Shown here: in pieces, positions 9,488-18,655 of the stretch | Numbering within the stretch: the first letter of the stretch is position 1 | Layout: each line of letters opens with the position of its first letter | NCBI GenBank assembly: GCA_902622515.1 | Contig: CACNQE010000010.1 | Span: 1-64,000, forward strand | Length of the DNA stretch: 64,000 nt | Direction: 5' to 3' | From: an uncultured SAR116 cluster alpha proteobacterium | GTDB taxonomy: Bacteria; Pseudomonadota; Alphaproteobacteria; Puniceispirillales; Puniceispirillaceae | Notes under the pieces: generated by a model | The model's input: the letters and a program-made list of their open reading frames with translations, nothing else | Database searches by the model: none | Told to the model about the DNA's origin: nothing | Made by a program: the position numbers and the translations under genes

Positions 9488-10144
9488 ATGATTGATTTTT
9501 ATACATGGTTTACACCAAACGGCAGAAAAGTAGCGTTGATGCTTGAGGAAACAGGTATTGAATATACAACTTTCCCTATTAACATTAATAACAAAGAGCA
9601 GTTTCAACCACATTTTTTAGCAATATCTCCGAACAACCGTATCCCTGCAATTGTTGATAGAAACAACAATGATTATTCTCTTTTTGAGTCAGGAGCAATT
9701 TTGTTGTATCTTGCTGAGAAGTCAGGACAATTTTTAAATACCTCAGACCCCAATGTTTATTGGCGAACAATGGAATGGTTAATGTGGCAAATGGGCGGAG
9801 TTGGCCCAATGTTTGGTCAGGTTCATCACTTTACAAAATATAATAAAGGTATTTCTGAATACGCAGAAAATCGATATCAAAATGAAGCAAAAAGACTTTA
9901 TGGAGTGATGAATAAGCGTCTTGGAGAGAGTGAATTTATTGTTGGTGAAGATTATTCTATAGCAGACATGTCAATTTGGCCGTGGGTTGCGCGATTTAAT
10001 TGGCAGGAAATAGACTTGAATGAATTTGATAATGTAAAGCGTTGGTATAAAGAAATTTTGGTAAGGCCAGCGGTTAAACGTGCTTGGAATGTGCCAGAGA
10101 ATGAGCAACCTCTCCCAGACCCAGATGACTCTTCATCATATTAA
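9488..10144 (+). CDS. Glutathione S-transferase, Nu-class (YfcG/YghU-like)
   Basis: This is a 218-residue cytosolic GST. The thioredoxin-like N-terminal domain opens with DFYTWFTPNGRKVALMLEE; the TPNGRKV segment is typical of the Nu class/YfcG, where Thr and Asn bind glutathione and disulfide-bond reductase activity is known. NNRIPAIVD holds the cis-Pro and SGAILLYLAEK the gamma-Glu site. The alpha-helical C-terminal domain contains EYSIADMSIWPW-like sequence (YSIADMSIWPWVARF). It starts 26 bp after the quinone oxidoreductase, so co-expression is likely. A specific substrate cannot be named. Confidence 0.9.
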   Translation: MIDFYTWFTPNGRKVALMLEETGIEYTTFPININNKEQFQPHFLAISPNNRIPAIVDRNNNDYSLFESGAILLYLAEKSGQFLNTSDPNVYWRTMEWLMWQMGGVGPMFGQVHHFTKYNKGISEYAENRYQNEAKRLYGVMNKRLGESEFIVGEDYSIADMSIWPWVARFNWQEIDLNEFDNVKRWYKEILVRPAVKRAWNVPENEQPLPDPDDSSSY

Positions 10145-10188
10145 TATGGTTCCTATGTGTTTATATTAATTATGAAAGTGGGATAATT

Positions 10189-10965
10189 ATGGCACGTCGT
10201 TTTGTAGATCTATCAGTAGCATTAGAGGCGGGCATTGCTTCTGATCCTCCTTTTATGTTGCCTAAAATAGAGTATCATCGTCATAGGGATACAGCCTCAG
10301 AGATGATAAGTTTTTTTCCTGGTTTGAGTGAGAGTGAACTACCTGATGGGGAGGGCTGGGCAATGGAAACGATGACTGTTAGTACCCATAATGGAACTCA
10401 CATGGATGCCCCTTATCATTTCCATTCCACAATGAGTGGTGGGAAGAGAGCAATTACTATTGACGAAGTACCACTGCATTGGTGTTTTAACCCTGGTGTT
10501 AAATTAGATTTCAGACATTTTGAAGATGGATACGTGGTTCAGGTTTCTGATATCGAAGCTGAGCTAGACCGAATATCATATGTATTGCAGCCACTTGACA
10601 TAGTGCTGATAAATACGTCAGCAGAGGGGCACTATGGCTCTGATGACTTCGTTTCTAAGGGATGTGGTATTGGAAGGAAAGCTACTGTTTATCTTCTAGA
10701 TAAAGGTGTGCGATTAACAGGAACAGATGGCTGGAGTTGGGATGCTCCCTTTGTGCACACAGCTAAAAAATATGCCGATACAAAGGATGCGGGGCTCATT
10801 TGGGAAGGCCACAGAGCAGGCATGCATGAAGGATACTCTCATATCGAAAAATTATCCAATCTTAGTGCGTTACCAAGTCACGGGTTTATGATTTCCGCAT
10901 TTCCATTTAAAATAAAAAATGCATCAGCAGGCTTTACACGAGTAGTTGCTATTTTTGACGATTAA
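10189..10965 (+). CDS. Cyclase family (kynurenine formamidase-like) metal hydrolase
   Basis: The 258-residue product belongs to the cyclase family (PF04199), metal-dependent amide or ester hydrolases that include bacterial kynurenine formamidase and isatin hydrolase. The diagnostic HNGTHMDAPYHF motif (67-78) supplies the metal ligands His67, His71, Asp73 and His77. LDIVLINTSAEGH and the late GTDGWSWD and HEGYSHIE segments fit the fold. It follows the GST by 44 bp. The rest of the kynurenine pathway is absent nearby, so the true substrate may be another amide, ester or lactone. Family assignment is firm, substrate open. Confidence 0.88.
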   Translation: MARRFVDLSVALEAGIASDPPFMLPKIEYHRHRDTASEMISFFPGLSESELPDGEGWAMETMTVSTHNGTHMDAPYHFHSTMSGGKRAITIDEVPLHWCFNPGVKLDFRHFEDGYVVQVSDIEAELDRISYVLQPLDIVLINTSAEGHYGSDDFVSKGCGIGRKATVYLLDKGVRLTGTDGWSWDAPFVHTAKKYADTKDAGLIWEGHRAGMHEGYSHIEKLSNLSALPSHGFMISAFPFKIKNASAGFTRVVAIFDD

Positions 10966-10971
10966 CCTTTT

Positions 10972-11217
10972 TTAATTATTTGGCTTTCCGTAAATTATAT
11001 CAGCTGTTTTCTGGCCAATTAACACTGCTATCGGTCGCATTGACAGTATCGCAAAGAAACCAACAATTGAGGCTATTAACCAGTTTTGAGGCCAGATAGA
11101 CAAAAAAAGTGATTTCTGTTCTAAAGATAAAAAAGTGACAATAGCGCTGATAAACATAGTTACCAATATTGCTGATAATAATGTTATGAAAAGCAAGGAA
11201 AATAGCGAACGTGACAT
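10972..11217 (-). CDS. Small DUF2798-like membrane protein
   Basis: The 81-residue product has two predicted transmembrane helices (about residues 5-30 and 46-70), with the RPIA motif at the end of the second. This resembles DUF2798 proteins, whose function is unknown. It is convergent with the cyclase-family gene, 6 bp between stops, and lies downstream of the TRAP genes beyond a strong terminator, so it likely has its own promoter. Confidence 0.65.
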   Translation of the reverse strand: MSRSLFSLLFITLLSAILVTMFISAIVTFLSLEQKSLFLSIWPQNWLIASIVGFFAILSMRPIAVLIGQKTADIIYGKPNN

Positions 11218-11281
11218 GAATATATCCTAATTTTATATTTATTTTGATTTTATGTCTTGAGAAAATTAAATATAACATAAA

Positions 11282-11309
11282 AAAACAGGCGGTTTTTACC
11301 GCCTGTTTT
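11282..11309 (-). terminator. Rho-independent terminator after dctP
   Basis: A perfect 11-bp inverted repeat AAAACAGGCGG / CCGCCTGTTTT encloses a 6-nt loop. On the minus strand it is followed by a run of T residues. It sits just after the dctP stop (11329) and is the clearest intrinsic terminator in the window. Confidence 0.9.
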
Positions 11310-11328
11310 GTAATAAATAAGAGGTATT

Positions 11329-12435
11329 TTACAGCTTTGAGAATTGATACCTTACGGGCCATTCATGACCCTCGGCTTCCATCATATCCATATATTCATC
11401 CATGATTTTGATACCATCCACGCCATATTCATTCATGATGTCATTCGCACGAGTGTTAGGCCAATCTTTGATAGTTTCTGCCCATTTTTGTTTTTCTTCC
11501 ATTGGAAGATAATAAACAGTATCTTTTAAACCTTTCTCTTCTCCAACTGCAACAAGCTTTTCCAAGCCTTTGGTATATCCAGCCCAAACATCCTCATTAA
11601 CAGCCTTAGAATAAACTTGTGCCTCTTCTTCAATGATTTTTATCACGTCAGCTGGAAGTTTAGCTGCTGTATCAGCATTCATAGTGAAGATATTCTGGTT
11701 CATTGCGCCGAACCCAACAACTGTCCAGTATGGAGCAACCTCATAGAATTTATATCCACCACCATGAGCTGTTGGGAATATAACTGTTCCTTCTGCAACA
11801 CCGGTTGCCATATCATTATACATTGTTGGAAGCGTTGATGTAACTGGTATTGCTCCAAACAATGATACCCAAGGAAGATTTGGACCAGCTGCAACAATTT
11901 TGCGCCCTTTTAACTCTTCTGCTTTTTTCCAGGGCTCAACAGTTCCTATTCCGTAGTCATCAAAAGCAGATAATCCAGGTAGGTAAACTTGGTTATATTT
12001 TTCTGGGAGCACTGCTGTTAACTCTGGATACTTTTCTATTAACTCTGCTTTTACTTTATTTACAATCCTAGGATCAGCACTTGTAAATGGTACAAAGTAA
12101 TCAAAATTTAGTGGTAGAAGTTTCGCTGTTTCAAAGCATACACAATACGCACCTAGGTCAAGAAGACCTTTTTCAACAGCTTCAAGTGTTTCATGTACTT
12201 TTGCAATTTTACCGCCATAGGCCTCAATAAATTTCACTTTATGTTCAGTTTCAGCAGCAACTCTTTTAACTACATTTGGCACAAATACATTTTCTAGGTT
12301 TCTCACATAAGGTGTTGGAGCAGATGGGTGTCCAGACCCTATTCTAAGAGTAAAGCTGTCTGCCATCGCGCTTGACATGAATGCAGTTGATGCCAAAGCA
12401 GCTGCACCTACCAAACTAAAAAGACTTTTTTTCAT
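11329..12435 (-). CDS. dctP: TRAP transporter substrate-binding protein (DctP family)
   Basis: The 368-residue periplasmic protein captures an organic acid or similar solute and delivers it to the DctQM permease. It starts with a Sec signal peptide cleaved after AMA (about residue 25), and the mature protein begins DSFTLRIGSGHPSAP. The DctP-type fold is supported by KVKFIEAYGGKIAKVHETLEAVEKG and by the later ATGVAEGTVIFPTAHGG segment. It is last in the dctQ-dctM-dctP operon, 69 bp after dctM, and followed by a strong terminator. The ligand cannot be read from sequence; the divergent BKACE/Mo-hydroxylase operon suggests an aromatic, heterocyclic or keto acid. Confidence 0.93.
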   Translation of the reverse strand: MKKSLFSLVGAAALASTAFMSSAMADSFTLRIGSGHPSAPTPYVRNLENVFVPNVVKRVAAETEHKVKFIEAYGGKIAKVHETLEAVEKGLLDLGAYCVCFETAKLLPLNFDYFVPFTSADPRIVNKVKAELIEKYPELTAVLPEKYNQVYLPGLSAFDDYGIGTVEPWKKAEELKGRKIVAAGPNLPWVSLFGAIPVTSTLPTMYNDMATGVAEGTVIFPTAHGGGYKFYEVAPYWTVVGFGAMNQNIFTMNADTAAKLPADVIKIIEEEAQVYSKAVNEDVWAGYTKGLEKLVAVGEEKGLKDTVYYLPMEEKQKWAETIKDWPNTRANDIMNEYGVDGIKIMDEYMDMMEAEGHEWPVRYQFSKL

Positions 12436-12504
12436 TTAATCCTCCCAAAGGTTTATTCTAAAGTCATTAAAAAAACCGGTCTTTACTAATTTAAGGAAAC
12501 TACC

Positions 12505-13815
12505 TTATACAAAAGTTGTCAACCAGCTAGCTAATCCAGGAAAAATAACCACAAGTATCATGACAACTAACATCATGAGCCAATAAGGTATTGAACCTGA
12601 AAAAATTTGATTAAGGGGTACGTCGTGGCCCGTTCCAGATAAAACGCCTTTTACCGTGTAGACGATTAGACCAAACGGGGGTGTAAGTAATCCAGCTTCG
12701 ATGGCTAAAATACCAAATATCGCAAAAGCATATGGGTCCATTCCACTACTTAAGGTCATAAATAACGGCACTGTTAATAAGATGATAGAGATCGAATCTA
12801 ATAACATACCCAGTAGCAGCCATATAATAACCATTACTACAAGCCCCATTGCCCCGTCTAATCCGGCGGAAGTCATCGCCCCGATAATAAGTGAATCAAT
12901 GTCTGCTAGCGATAAAAATCTTGAGTACATCCCAGCGGTAATTAGCAAAATCATAATTGGAGCAGATGTCTTGCCTGCATCAATGATGCAGTCTACGAGC
13001 TCCTTAAATCTTAGGCCTTTGGCGATAGCAATGCACATGCCTGCTAATGCTCCAACACCTGCTGCTTCTGTAGCTGTAAAAAAGCCACCCCATATTCCAC
13101 CTAAAACGAGAAATATTAGTCCAATTATAGACGCTCCAGAGTAAATTTGACTTTTAGTAAGAGGGGCAACGTCTCCCATTGCATCAGGTTCTGGTGCAAT
13201 TGAAGGATTCATTTTAGCGGTAAACATATTGTAGGCAGCAAAAAACCCAGCTAATAAAACGCCAGGTATCACTCCTGCTACAAATAATTTACCGATGGAA
13301 TCTTCGGTAATTATACCCCATACGATCAATAGAACACTTGGGGGGATAAGCATACCAAGACATGCACTCCCAGCAATTGAGCCAAGTGCAAAAGAATGCT
13401 TGTAACCTGCGGCTTTCATTTCCGGCCATGCAATTCTTGTGAAAGCGGCGGCTGATGCTATTGAAGTTCCAGTAACAGCGGCAAATGCTGCATTACCTGT
13501 AACGGTTGCAACACCAAGTCTTCCTGGCACGCCTTTTAATCCTTTATTAATTAGTGTGTAAAGGTCAGCAGCTGCACCACTTTTTGATAGAAAATCACCC
13601 ATCAGAACAAAAAGTGGGATCGTCATAAAAACATGGTCTCTAATCAACTCATAAGCTGCACCTCCGACCTGACTCGCTGCTAAGTACGTATCACCAAAAA
13701 TAAAATAGGTACCTATCATAGCAGTGGCGCCGAGTGCCAATGCAATATGAACGCCTAACACGATTGCTGCAAGCATACCCAGAAGGGTTAGAAGCATGAG
13801 TGTATCTAGATCCAT
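12505..13815 (-). CDS. dctM: TRAP transporter large permease (DctM)
   Basis: The 436-residue polytopic inner-membrane protein of the DctM family forms the transport domain of a sodium-driven tripartite transporter. It shows the family hallmarks: MTIPLFVLMGDFLSKSGAA, the GMLIPPSVLLIVWGI loop, TEAAGVGALAG, and the C-terminal LTPPFGLIVYTVKG loop. About 11-12 transmembrane segments are visible. It lies between dctQ (63 bp upstream) and dctP. Confidence 0.96.
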   Translation of the reverse strand: MDLDTLMLLTLLGMLAAIVLGVHIALALGATAMIGTYFIFGDTYLAASQVGGAAYELIRDHVFMTIPLFVLMGDFLSKSGAAADLYTLINKGLKGVPGRLGVATVTGNAAFAAVTGTSIASAAAFTRIAWPEMKAAGYKHSFALGSIAGSACLGMLIPPSVLLIVWGIITEDSIGKLFVAGVIPGVLLAGFFAAYNMFTAKMNPSIAPEPDAMGDVAPLTKSQIYSGASIIGLIFLVLGGIWGGFFTATEAAGVGALAGMCIAIAKGLRFKELVDCIIDAGKTSAPIMILLITAGMYSRFLSLADIDSLIIGAMTSAGLDGAMGLVVMVIIWLLLGMLLDSISIILLTVPLFMTLSSGMDPYAFAIFGILAIEAGLLTPPFGLIVYTVKGVLSGTGHDVPLNQIFSGSIPYWLMMLVVMILVVIFPGLASWLTTFV

Positions 13816-13878
13816 ATTTTTTTCCTTAAATTATTCAATTCATAAAAAACGGTTTTTTCGAACATCTAAAATAATATT

Positions 13879-14373
13879 TTAGTCTTGTGCTAATGGCGTT
13901 GTATCAGTTCCAGTTAAAGCTCGAAATGCTAAATTTAGGTATATAAATGAAACAATAATGGAACATACCACAATGACTGTCCGTATGATGTATACAGGAA
14001 ATTCAATTGCTCCAATCCCCTGATATTCTTTAATCTCCCATCCACGAATCATATCTGTCCACCCGCCAACTGCTATCCCAACAAAAAGTGCAATACCTAT
14101 AATGTAAGATACAAAGTTTATACTTAGACGAAATCTACGTTTAACCAATCCAAAAATTAGGGTTGTTCGTAGCATAGTTCCAGCTGCAATGGCGAATGGA
14201 ACCTGCAAAAACACGATCGCAGGCACGGAATTCTGAACAATCTGGTCTGCGCCTAAAAATAATCCCAAATTTCGAAAAGCAACCTCAGCAAATATTGTTA
14301 GAGCAACAAAAATTAACCAGATTGCAGCAATCGCTTGAAGAATTTCGGTAGAGCGGCGTATTAACCCATCCAT
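13879..14373 (-). CDS. dctQ: TRAP transporter small permease (DctQ)
   Basis: The 164-residue four-helix membrane subunit pairs with DctM. Helices are at about residues 10-32, 46-68, 84-104 and 126-150. The motif FAEVAFRNLG near residue 28-37 is typical of DctQ. It is the first gene of the TRAP operon. The 183-bp divergent spacer to the BKACE gene probably contains both promoters and is a plausible site for a local regulator, but no regulator gene is present nearby. Confidence 0.9.
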   Translation of the reverse strand: MDGLIRRSTEILQAIAAIWLIFVALTIFAEVAFRNLGLFLGADQIVQNSVPAIVFLQVPFAIAAGTMLRTTLIFGLVKRRFRLSINFVSYIIGIALFVGIAVGGWTDMIRGWEIKEYQGIGAIEFPVYIIRTVIVVCSIIVSFIYLNLAFRALTGTDTTPLAQD

Positions 14374-14556
14374 AATTTTACCCTTTTTTATCTAAGAATA
14401 CATACTATTCAAAATATCGCATATAATTAATAGAGTTAAAAAATATAAAAAATTATTCTTTCAAATAGTCAATAGAAACATTAGGATTGAATCAACTAAA
14501 ATATCGATAAAGTTAATTTTTTCCAATATGTAAAAGATTCTGTTCTGGAGGAATTT

Positions 14557-15489
14557 ATGGCAAAACCAAAAAAAGTAATTATTACTTGCGCTGTTACAGG
14601 TGCGATACACACCCCTAGTATGTCTCCGTATCTGCCAATCACCCCGAGTGAAATAATTAATGATGCCTTAAATGCTGCCGAAGCTGGTGCTGCTATTTTA
14701 CACGTTCACGCGCGTGATCCAGAAACTGGAAAACCAGACCAAACCCCAGAGGCCTTTGGAAGATTTTTACCCCAAATGAAACAAGCCACTAGTGCTGCTA
14801 TAAACATTACCACAGGTGGCAGTCCATATATGAGAGTAGAAGAACGAGTGAAGCCAGCAGAGATGTTTAAACCCGAAGTGGCTTCATTAAATATGGGGTC
14901 AATTAATTTCGGGCTTTATATGATGTTAAATCGATATAAGGAATTTAAACATGATTGGGAACCAGAATTTCTAGAAAGCACAAGAGATCTTGTGTTTAGA
15001 AATTCTTTTAAAGATATCGAGTACATTCTGACTACATGTTATGAGAATAACACTCGGTTTGAGTTTGAATGCTATGATATAGCCCATCTGTATAATCTAA
15101 AACATTTTCTTGATAGAGGTTTAGTTAAACCACCTCTGTTTATTCAGTCTGTATTTGGGATTTTAGGTGGTATAGGAACTCATGCCGAAGATGTAGCTCA
15201 TATGAAGAGAACAGCAGATAGGCTTTTTGGTGATCAGTATGAATGGTCCGTATTGGGCGCTGGTTCTGCACAAATGAGAATAGCTGCACAGGCCGCCTCT
15301 ATGGGAGCTAACGTCCGTGTTGGTCTTGAAGATTCTCTATGGGCTGGGCCTGGAAAACTGGCAACGTCTAATGCTGACCAGGTAAAAAGTGCAAGGCAAA
15401 TTCTTGAGGGTATTGGACTTGAAATTGCGAGTCCTGAAGAAGCACGTGAAATACTGCAACTAAAGGGAAGTGATAAAGTTAATTTTTAG
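14557..15489 (+). CDS. Beta-keto acid cleavage enzyme (BKACE, DUF849)
   Basis: BKACE enzymes condense a beta-keto acid with acetyl-CoA and split it to acetoacetate and a new CoA ester, as in lysine fermentation (Kce). The 310-residue product has the family N-terminus TCAVTGAIHTPSMSPYLPITP-like block and ILHVHARDPETGKP, with zinc ligands His49 and His51. ITTGG and the C-terminal NVRVGLEDSLW segment (bearing the conserved Glu) complete the TIM barrel. A GGAGG-like ribosome site precedes the ATG. It leads a plus-strand operon with OsmC and the Mo hydroxylase and is divergent from the TRAP genes. The keto-acid substrate is not predictable here. Confidence 0.93.
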   Translation: MAKPKKVIITCAVTGAIHTPSMSPYLPITPSEIINDALNAAEAGAAILHVHARDPETGKPDQTPEAFGRFLPQMKQATSAAINITTGGSPYMRVEERVKPAEMFKPEVASLNMGSINFGLYMMLNRYKEFKHDWEPEFLESTRDLVFRNSFKDIEYILTTCYENNTRFEFECYDIAHLYNLKHFLDRGLVKPPLFIQSVFGILGGIGTHAEDVAHMKRTADRLFGDQYEWSVLGAGSAQMRIAAQAASMGANVRVGLEDSLWAGPGKLATSNADQVKSARQILEGIGLEIASPEEAREILQLKGSDKVNF

Positions 15490-15504
15490 TGAGAAGATGT
15501 ATTA

Positions 15505-15996
15505 ATGAGTGAAGAAATTAAAAGATTCGATGTCGTTTTTGAATGCGATGCTGTCAATCCTGGAAGAATGAGAACAGATATGCAAGTTCGAATGCTTGAG
15601 CCAGACCCCTTCGAATGCGAGCTTGCTACAGATGAGATGGGATTTCATGGAGGTGACGGCTCAGCTCCAACACCTTTAATGTTGTTCTCTGGAGGTCTAG
15701 CAGCATGCCTTATGACACAATTAAGAGCGTTCTCAAAGAGACTAAAAGTAGATGTGGGAGAGATTAAACTAGCTACTCGTTTGCATTGGCAGGGTGTTCA
15801 GAAAGGAAGAGAACCTTACGAAACCGAGCCAGTAAGCTTTGAAATAGATATAGACATGGAAGGCTCAGCAACAACGCAACAACGAATTGAACTAATAGAG
15901 GCAGCCAAAAAAGGTTGTTTTGTAGAGCAAACTTTGATGCGCCCGAACTTGATAGGGCACCGTTTGAAAGTTGGTAATGATTGGGTACAGGTGTAG
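15505..15996 (+). CDS. OsmC family protein
   Basis: The 163-residue protein belongs to the OsmC/Ohr superfamily of thiol-dependent peroxidases and related proteins. Two cysteines sit in expected places: Cys68 in SGGLAACLMTQLRAF and Cys138 in KKGCFVEQTLMRP. The N-terminal DEMGFHGGDGSAPTPLMLFSGG segment fits. It starts 15 bp after BKACE and ends 3 bp before the Mo-hydroxylase small subunit, so it is embedded in this operon. It could protect the metalloenzyme or act on a pathway thiol intermediate, which is inference. Confidence 0.88.
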   Translation: MSEEIKRFDVVFECDAVNPGRMRTDMQVRMLEPDPFECELATDEMGFHGGDGSAPTPLMLFSGGLAACLMTQLRAFSKRLKVDVGEIKLATRLHWQGVQKGREPYETEPVSFEIDIDMEGSATTQQRIELIEAAKKGCFVEQTLMRPNLIGHRLKVGNDWVQV

Positions 15997-15999
15997 GCA

Positions 16000-16467
16000 A
16001 TGGCGTTAATAAATTTACACGTGAACGGCAAAAATATGTCCGTTGATACGGAAACTGATACACCACTAATCTATGTTTTAAGAAATGATTTTGATTTTAA
16101 AGGGGCAAAATTAGGGTGCGCTTTGGAACAATGTGGTGCTTGTATGGTTTTAGTTGATGGTGAGCCCACAAATAGTTGTGTCCGTGCCGCGGCAGAGTTT
16201 GAAGGAAGGCAAATCGAAACGGTTGAGAGTTTTGGAAACCCTGAGAAGATGAGTGACATTCAGCAAATTTTTGCTGAAGAAAATGTAGCGCAATGCGGAT
16301 ATTGTACCGCCGGTATTGTATGTAGCGTGACCTCTTTATTTCGAAAAACAAAAACACCTTCAGACGAACAAATAAAGGATACACTTAATCGTCATCTTTG
16401 CAGGTGTGGATCTCATTCTAGGATTTTAGATGCAGTTTACCGGATTAGAGAGGTGGCAATAAGATGA
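16000..16467 (+). CDS. Molybdenum hydroxylase small subunit, two [2Fe-2S] (IorA/NdhS-like)
   Basis: This 155-residue subunit carries electrons from the molybdopterin subunit. The plant-type ferredoxin cluster uses Cys40, Cys45, Cys48 and Cys60 (GCALEQCGACMVLVDG). The second cluster uses Cys99 and Cys102 (CGYCTAGIV) with Cys134 and Cys136 (HLCRCGSHSRI). Length and architecture match the xanthine-oxidase-family small subunit. No FAD-subunit gene is adjacent, as in isoquinoline 1-oxidoreductase and nicotinate dehydrogenase types that pass electrons to a cytochrome. It overlaps the large-subunit gene by 4 bp. Confidence 0.94.
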   Translation: MALINLHVNGKNMSVDTETDTPLIYVLRNDFDFKGAKLGCALEQCGACMVLVDGEPTNSCVRAAAEFEGRQIETVESFGNPEKMSDIQQIFAEENVAQCGYCTAGIVCSVTSLFRKTKTPSDEQIKDTLNRHLCRCGSHSRILDAVYRIREVAIR

Positions 16468-18617
16468 GCAAGCATTCAAGTCTTTCTAATAGCCCTAAGA
16501 TAAGTGAATGGCTCGATTTTTCTCAGGAAGGAGAGTTAACTTTGCATACTGGGAAGGTTGATATAGGACAACGTATTACCACTGCTTTAGCCTTGATTGC
16601 GGCAGAGGAATTGAGCATCCCATTTGACCAGATTAGCGTAAGAAAAACTAAAACAGATGTCGATCCCAACGAGGGTTACACCGCCGGAAGCTTCTCTATG
16701 CAACATTCAGGTTACGCCATAAAAAAAGCAACAGCAACAGCGCGTAAAATTTTTACTCAAAAAGCTGCCGAAAAACTAAATATTTCGGAAGATAAATTAG
16801 AAGTTAGTGATGGTCAAATTCGTGCTAAGGGAACCAACCAATCTTTAACTTACTGGGAATTAATGTCTGATGTAAATCTAGAAATAGATGTTGACGAAGA
16901 TGTGCAAACTAAAAATACATCGGATTATTCAATACAGAACAAAAAACATATTGCTAAAGGTATGGCTGAAATCATGACTGGAAAGTATCAATTCCTACAA
17001 GATTTAAAGTTTGAAAATATGTTGCATGCAAGAATCGTAAGGCCACCACATTATCATTGTGAATTAGAAAAATTAGACCCAGATGTTATAAGCCGTCTTG
17101 AGAAAGAAAACATCTTTGTTATTAGGGATGGTAGTTTTTTAGCCGTCGCCGCAAAACAGGAATATAAGGCGGTTAAGGCTGCAAGGCGTATTTCACTAGC
17201 TGCTAAATGGAAAGTTGAAAAACAATTATCAGAAGAAAATATATACTCTCAATTAACTGCGAATAGGAAAGATAGGTTTTTTGTAGAAAAGGGTTGTGTG
17301 CCTTCTACCACTCGAGAAATACCAGAGCTTACGACAATGAATGAAGATGAACATATCACCGTAAATGCAGTTTATCAAAAACCTTATCATATGCATGCTT
17401 CAATTGGACCATCAGCTGGTTGTGCTCATTTTGATGGCCAATCGTTGCAGGTTTGGACCCACAATCAAGGTGTTTATCCTCTTAGAGCAGCTATTACTGA
17501 GGCATTTGACATGAGTAAAGAAAACGTTTCCGTTCAATTCATTCCTGGTGCGGGTGTATATGGTCATAATGGTGCAGACGATGCCGCATTTGATGCGGTT
17601 ATAATTGCAAGGCATATCCCTAAATATTCTATTTTACTTAAGTGGACAAGGGATGATGAGAATAGCTGGGAGCCTTACGGCTCTGCCATGCATTGTGAAA
17701 TACAAGCAAGCATAAATAAGAAAGGAAAAATTAGCTCGTGGTCGCATGAGACTTATGCGGATACTTTTTTAACGCGCCCTATAACTGGAAAAAAGCCAGC
17801 AACGAGAATGCTCTCCTCTCATTATTTAGAAAATGCTCTACCTTGGCCTGTCGCAGAGCCGATGATGGTACCACATGGCGGCATACATCGTAATATGGAA
17901 ATGTTATATGAAATGCCCGAACCGCGGCTTGTTAAAAATAGAGTTTATGACTTGCCCTTGCGCACATCAGCACTCCGGACCTTAGGAGCATATGGGAACG
18001 TCTTTGCAAATGAGTCGATGATAAACGAACTCGCTGAACGAGCAAATATCGACCCATTCACCTTCAGATTAAATCATCTAAAGGATGAGAGAGCCATAAA
18101 TGTTCTGAAAAAATTACAACAAGTGATGGAAAAAGACACTCCAGAAGATGAACAAATGGGTAAAGGCATTGGTTTTGCTCGATATAAAAATTCGGCAGCT
18201 TATTGTGCTATCGGAGTATCGCTAACAGTAACTGAGGCCGCTGAGGTTTTATTACATCATGCTTATATTGTATGTGATGCTGGCGAAATTGTTGACCTAG
18301 AAGGGGTGCGTGCGCAGCTCGAAGGTGGTTTCATTCAGGCTGCAAGTTGGACACTATATGAGCAAGTTTTATATGAGCGCGATGGTATTGTGAGTAGAGA
18401 TTGGGATACCTATCCAATTATTACCTTTGATAATATTCCAAAAATGCATACTTATTTAATCGAAAATCCAGGCAAACCATATCTTGGAGCGGGCGAGGGT
18501 GCAGCAGGGCCTGCAGCGGCAGCTATAAGTAATGCGCTAAAAGATGCAACGGGACTTTCATTAAGAAAAATGCCATTCAATTCAGATACTATAATGGAAG
18601 CTGCGTTGGAAGGATAA
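16464..18617 (+). CDS. Molybdenum hydroxylase large subunit (IorB/NicB-like)
   Basis: The 717-residue subunit should bind molybdopterin cytosine dinucleotide and hydroxylate an aromatic heterocycle or aldehyde with water-derived oxygen. The N-terminal segment LTLHTGKVDIGQRITTALA, followed by AEELSIPFDQISVRKTKTD and GYTAGSFSMQ, is the order seen in IorB-type proteins rather than classical CoxL. PGAGVYGHNGADDAAFDA resembles the GG-ring Mo-cofactor motif. GAGEGAAGPAAAAI near the C-terminus contains the conserved active-site Glu region. Missing from the neighbourhood are an FAD subunit, a CoxF/XdhC-type maturase and a cytochrome. The substrate is unknown. Confidence 0.9.
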   Translation: MSKHSSLSNSPKISEWLDFSQEGELTLHTGKVDIGQRITTALALIAAEELSIPFDQISVRKTKTDVDPNEGYTAGSFSMQHSGYAIKKATATARKIFTQKAAEKLNISEDKLEVSDGQIRAKGTNQSLTYWELMSDVNLEIDVDEDVQTKNTSDYSIQNKKHIAKGMAEIMTGKYQFLQDLKFENMLHARIVRPPHYHCELEKLDPDVISRLEKENIFVIRDGSFLAVAAKQEYKAVKAARRISLAAKWKVEKQLSEENIYSQLTANRKDRFFVEKGCVPSTTREIPELTTMNEDEHITVNAVYQKPYHMHASIGPSAGCAHFDGQSLQVWTHNQGVYPLRAAITEAFDMSKENVSVQFIPGAGVYGHNGADDAAFDAVIIARHIPKYSILLKWTRDDENSWEPYGSAMHCEIQASINKKGKISSWSHETYADTFLTRPITGKKPATRMLSSHYLENALPWPVAEPMMVPHGGIHRNMEMLYEMPEPRLVKNRVYDLPLRTSALRTLGAYGNVFANESMINELAERANIDPFTFRLNHLKDERAINVLKKLQQVMEKDTPEDEQMGKGIGFARYKNSAAYCAIGVSLTVTEAAEVLLHHAYIVCDAGEIVDLEGVRAQLEGGFIQAASWTLYEQVLYERDGIVSRDWDTYPIITFDNIPKMHTYLIENPGKPYLGAGEGAAGPAAAAISNALKDATGLSLRKMPFNSDTIMEAALEG

Positions 18618-18655
18618 TTAAGAAATAGGATATAAATAAAAATGAGGAGAAAAAA

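Noticed and set aside
12436-12504. Regulatory hairpin between dctM and dctP
   Set aside because: Only a 6-bp ACCGGT palindrome without a loop is present, too weak to call.
13816-13878. Attenuator between dctQ and dctM
   Set aside because: A short A/T-rich inverted repeat around CCG is present, but the stem is only A-T pairs and the genes are plainly one operon.
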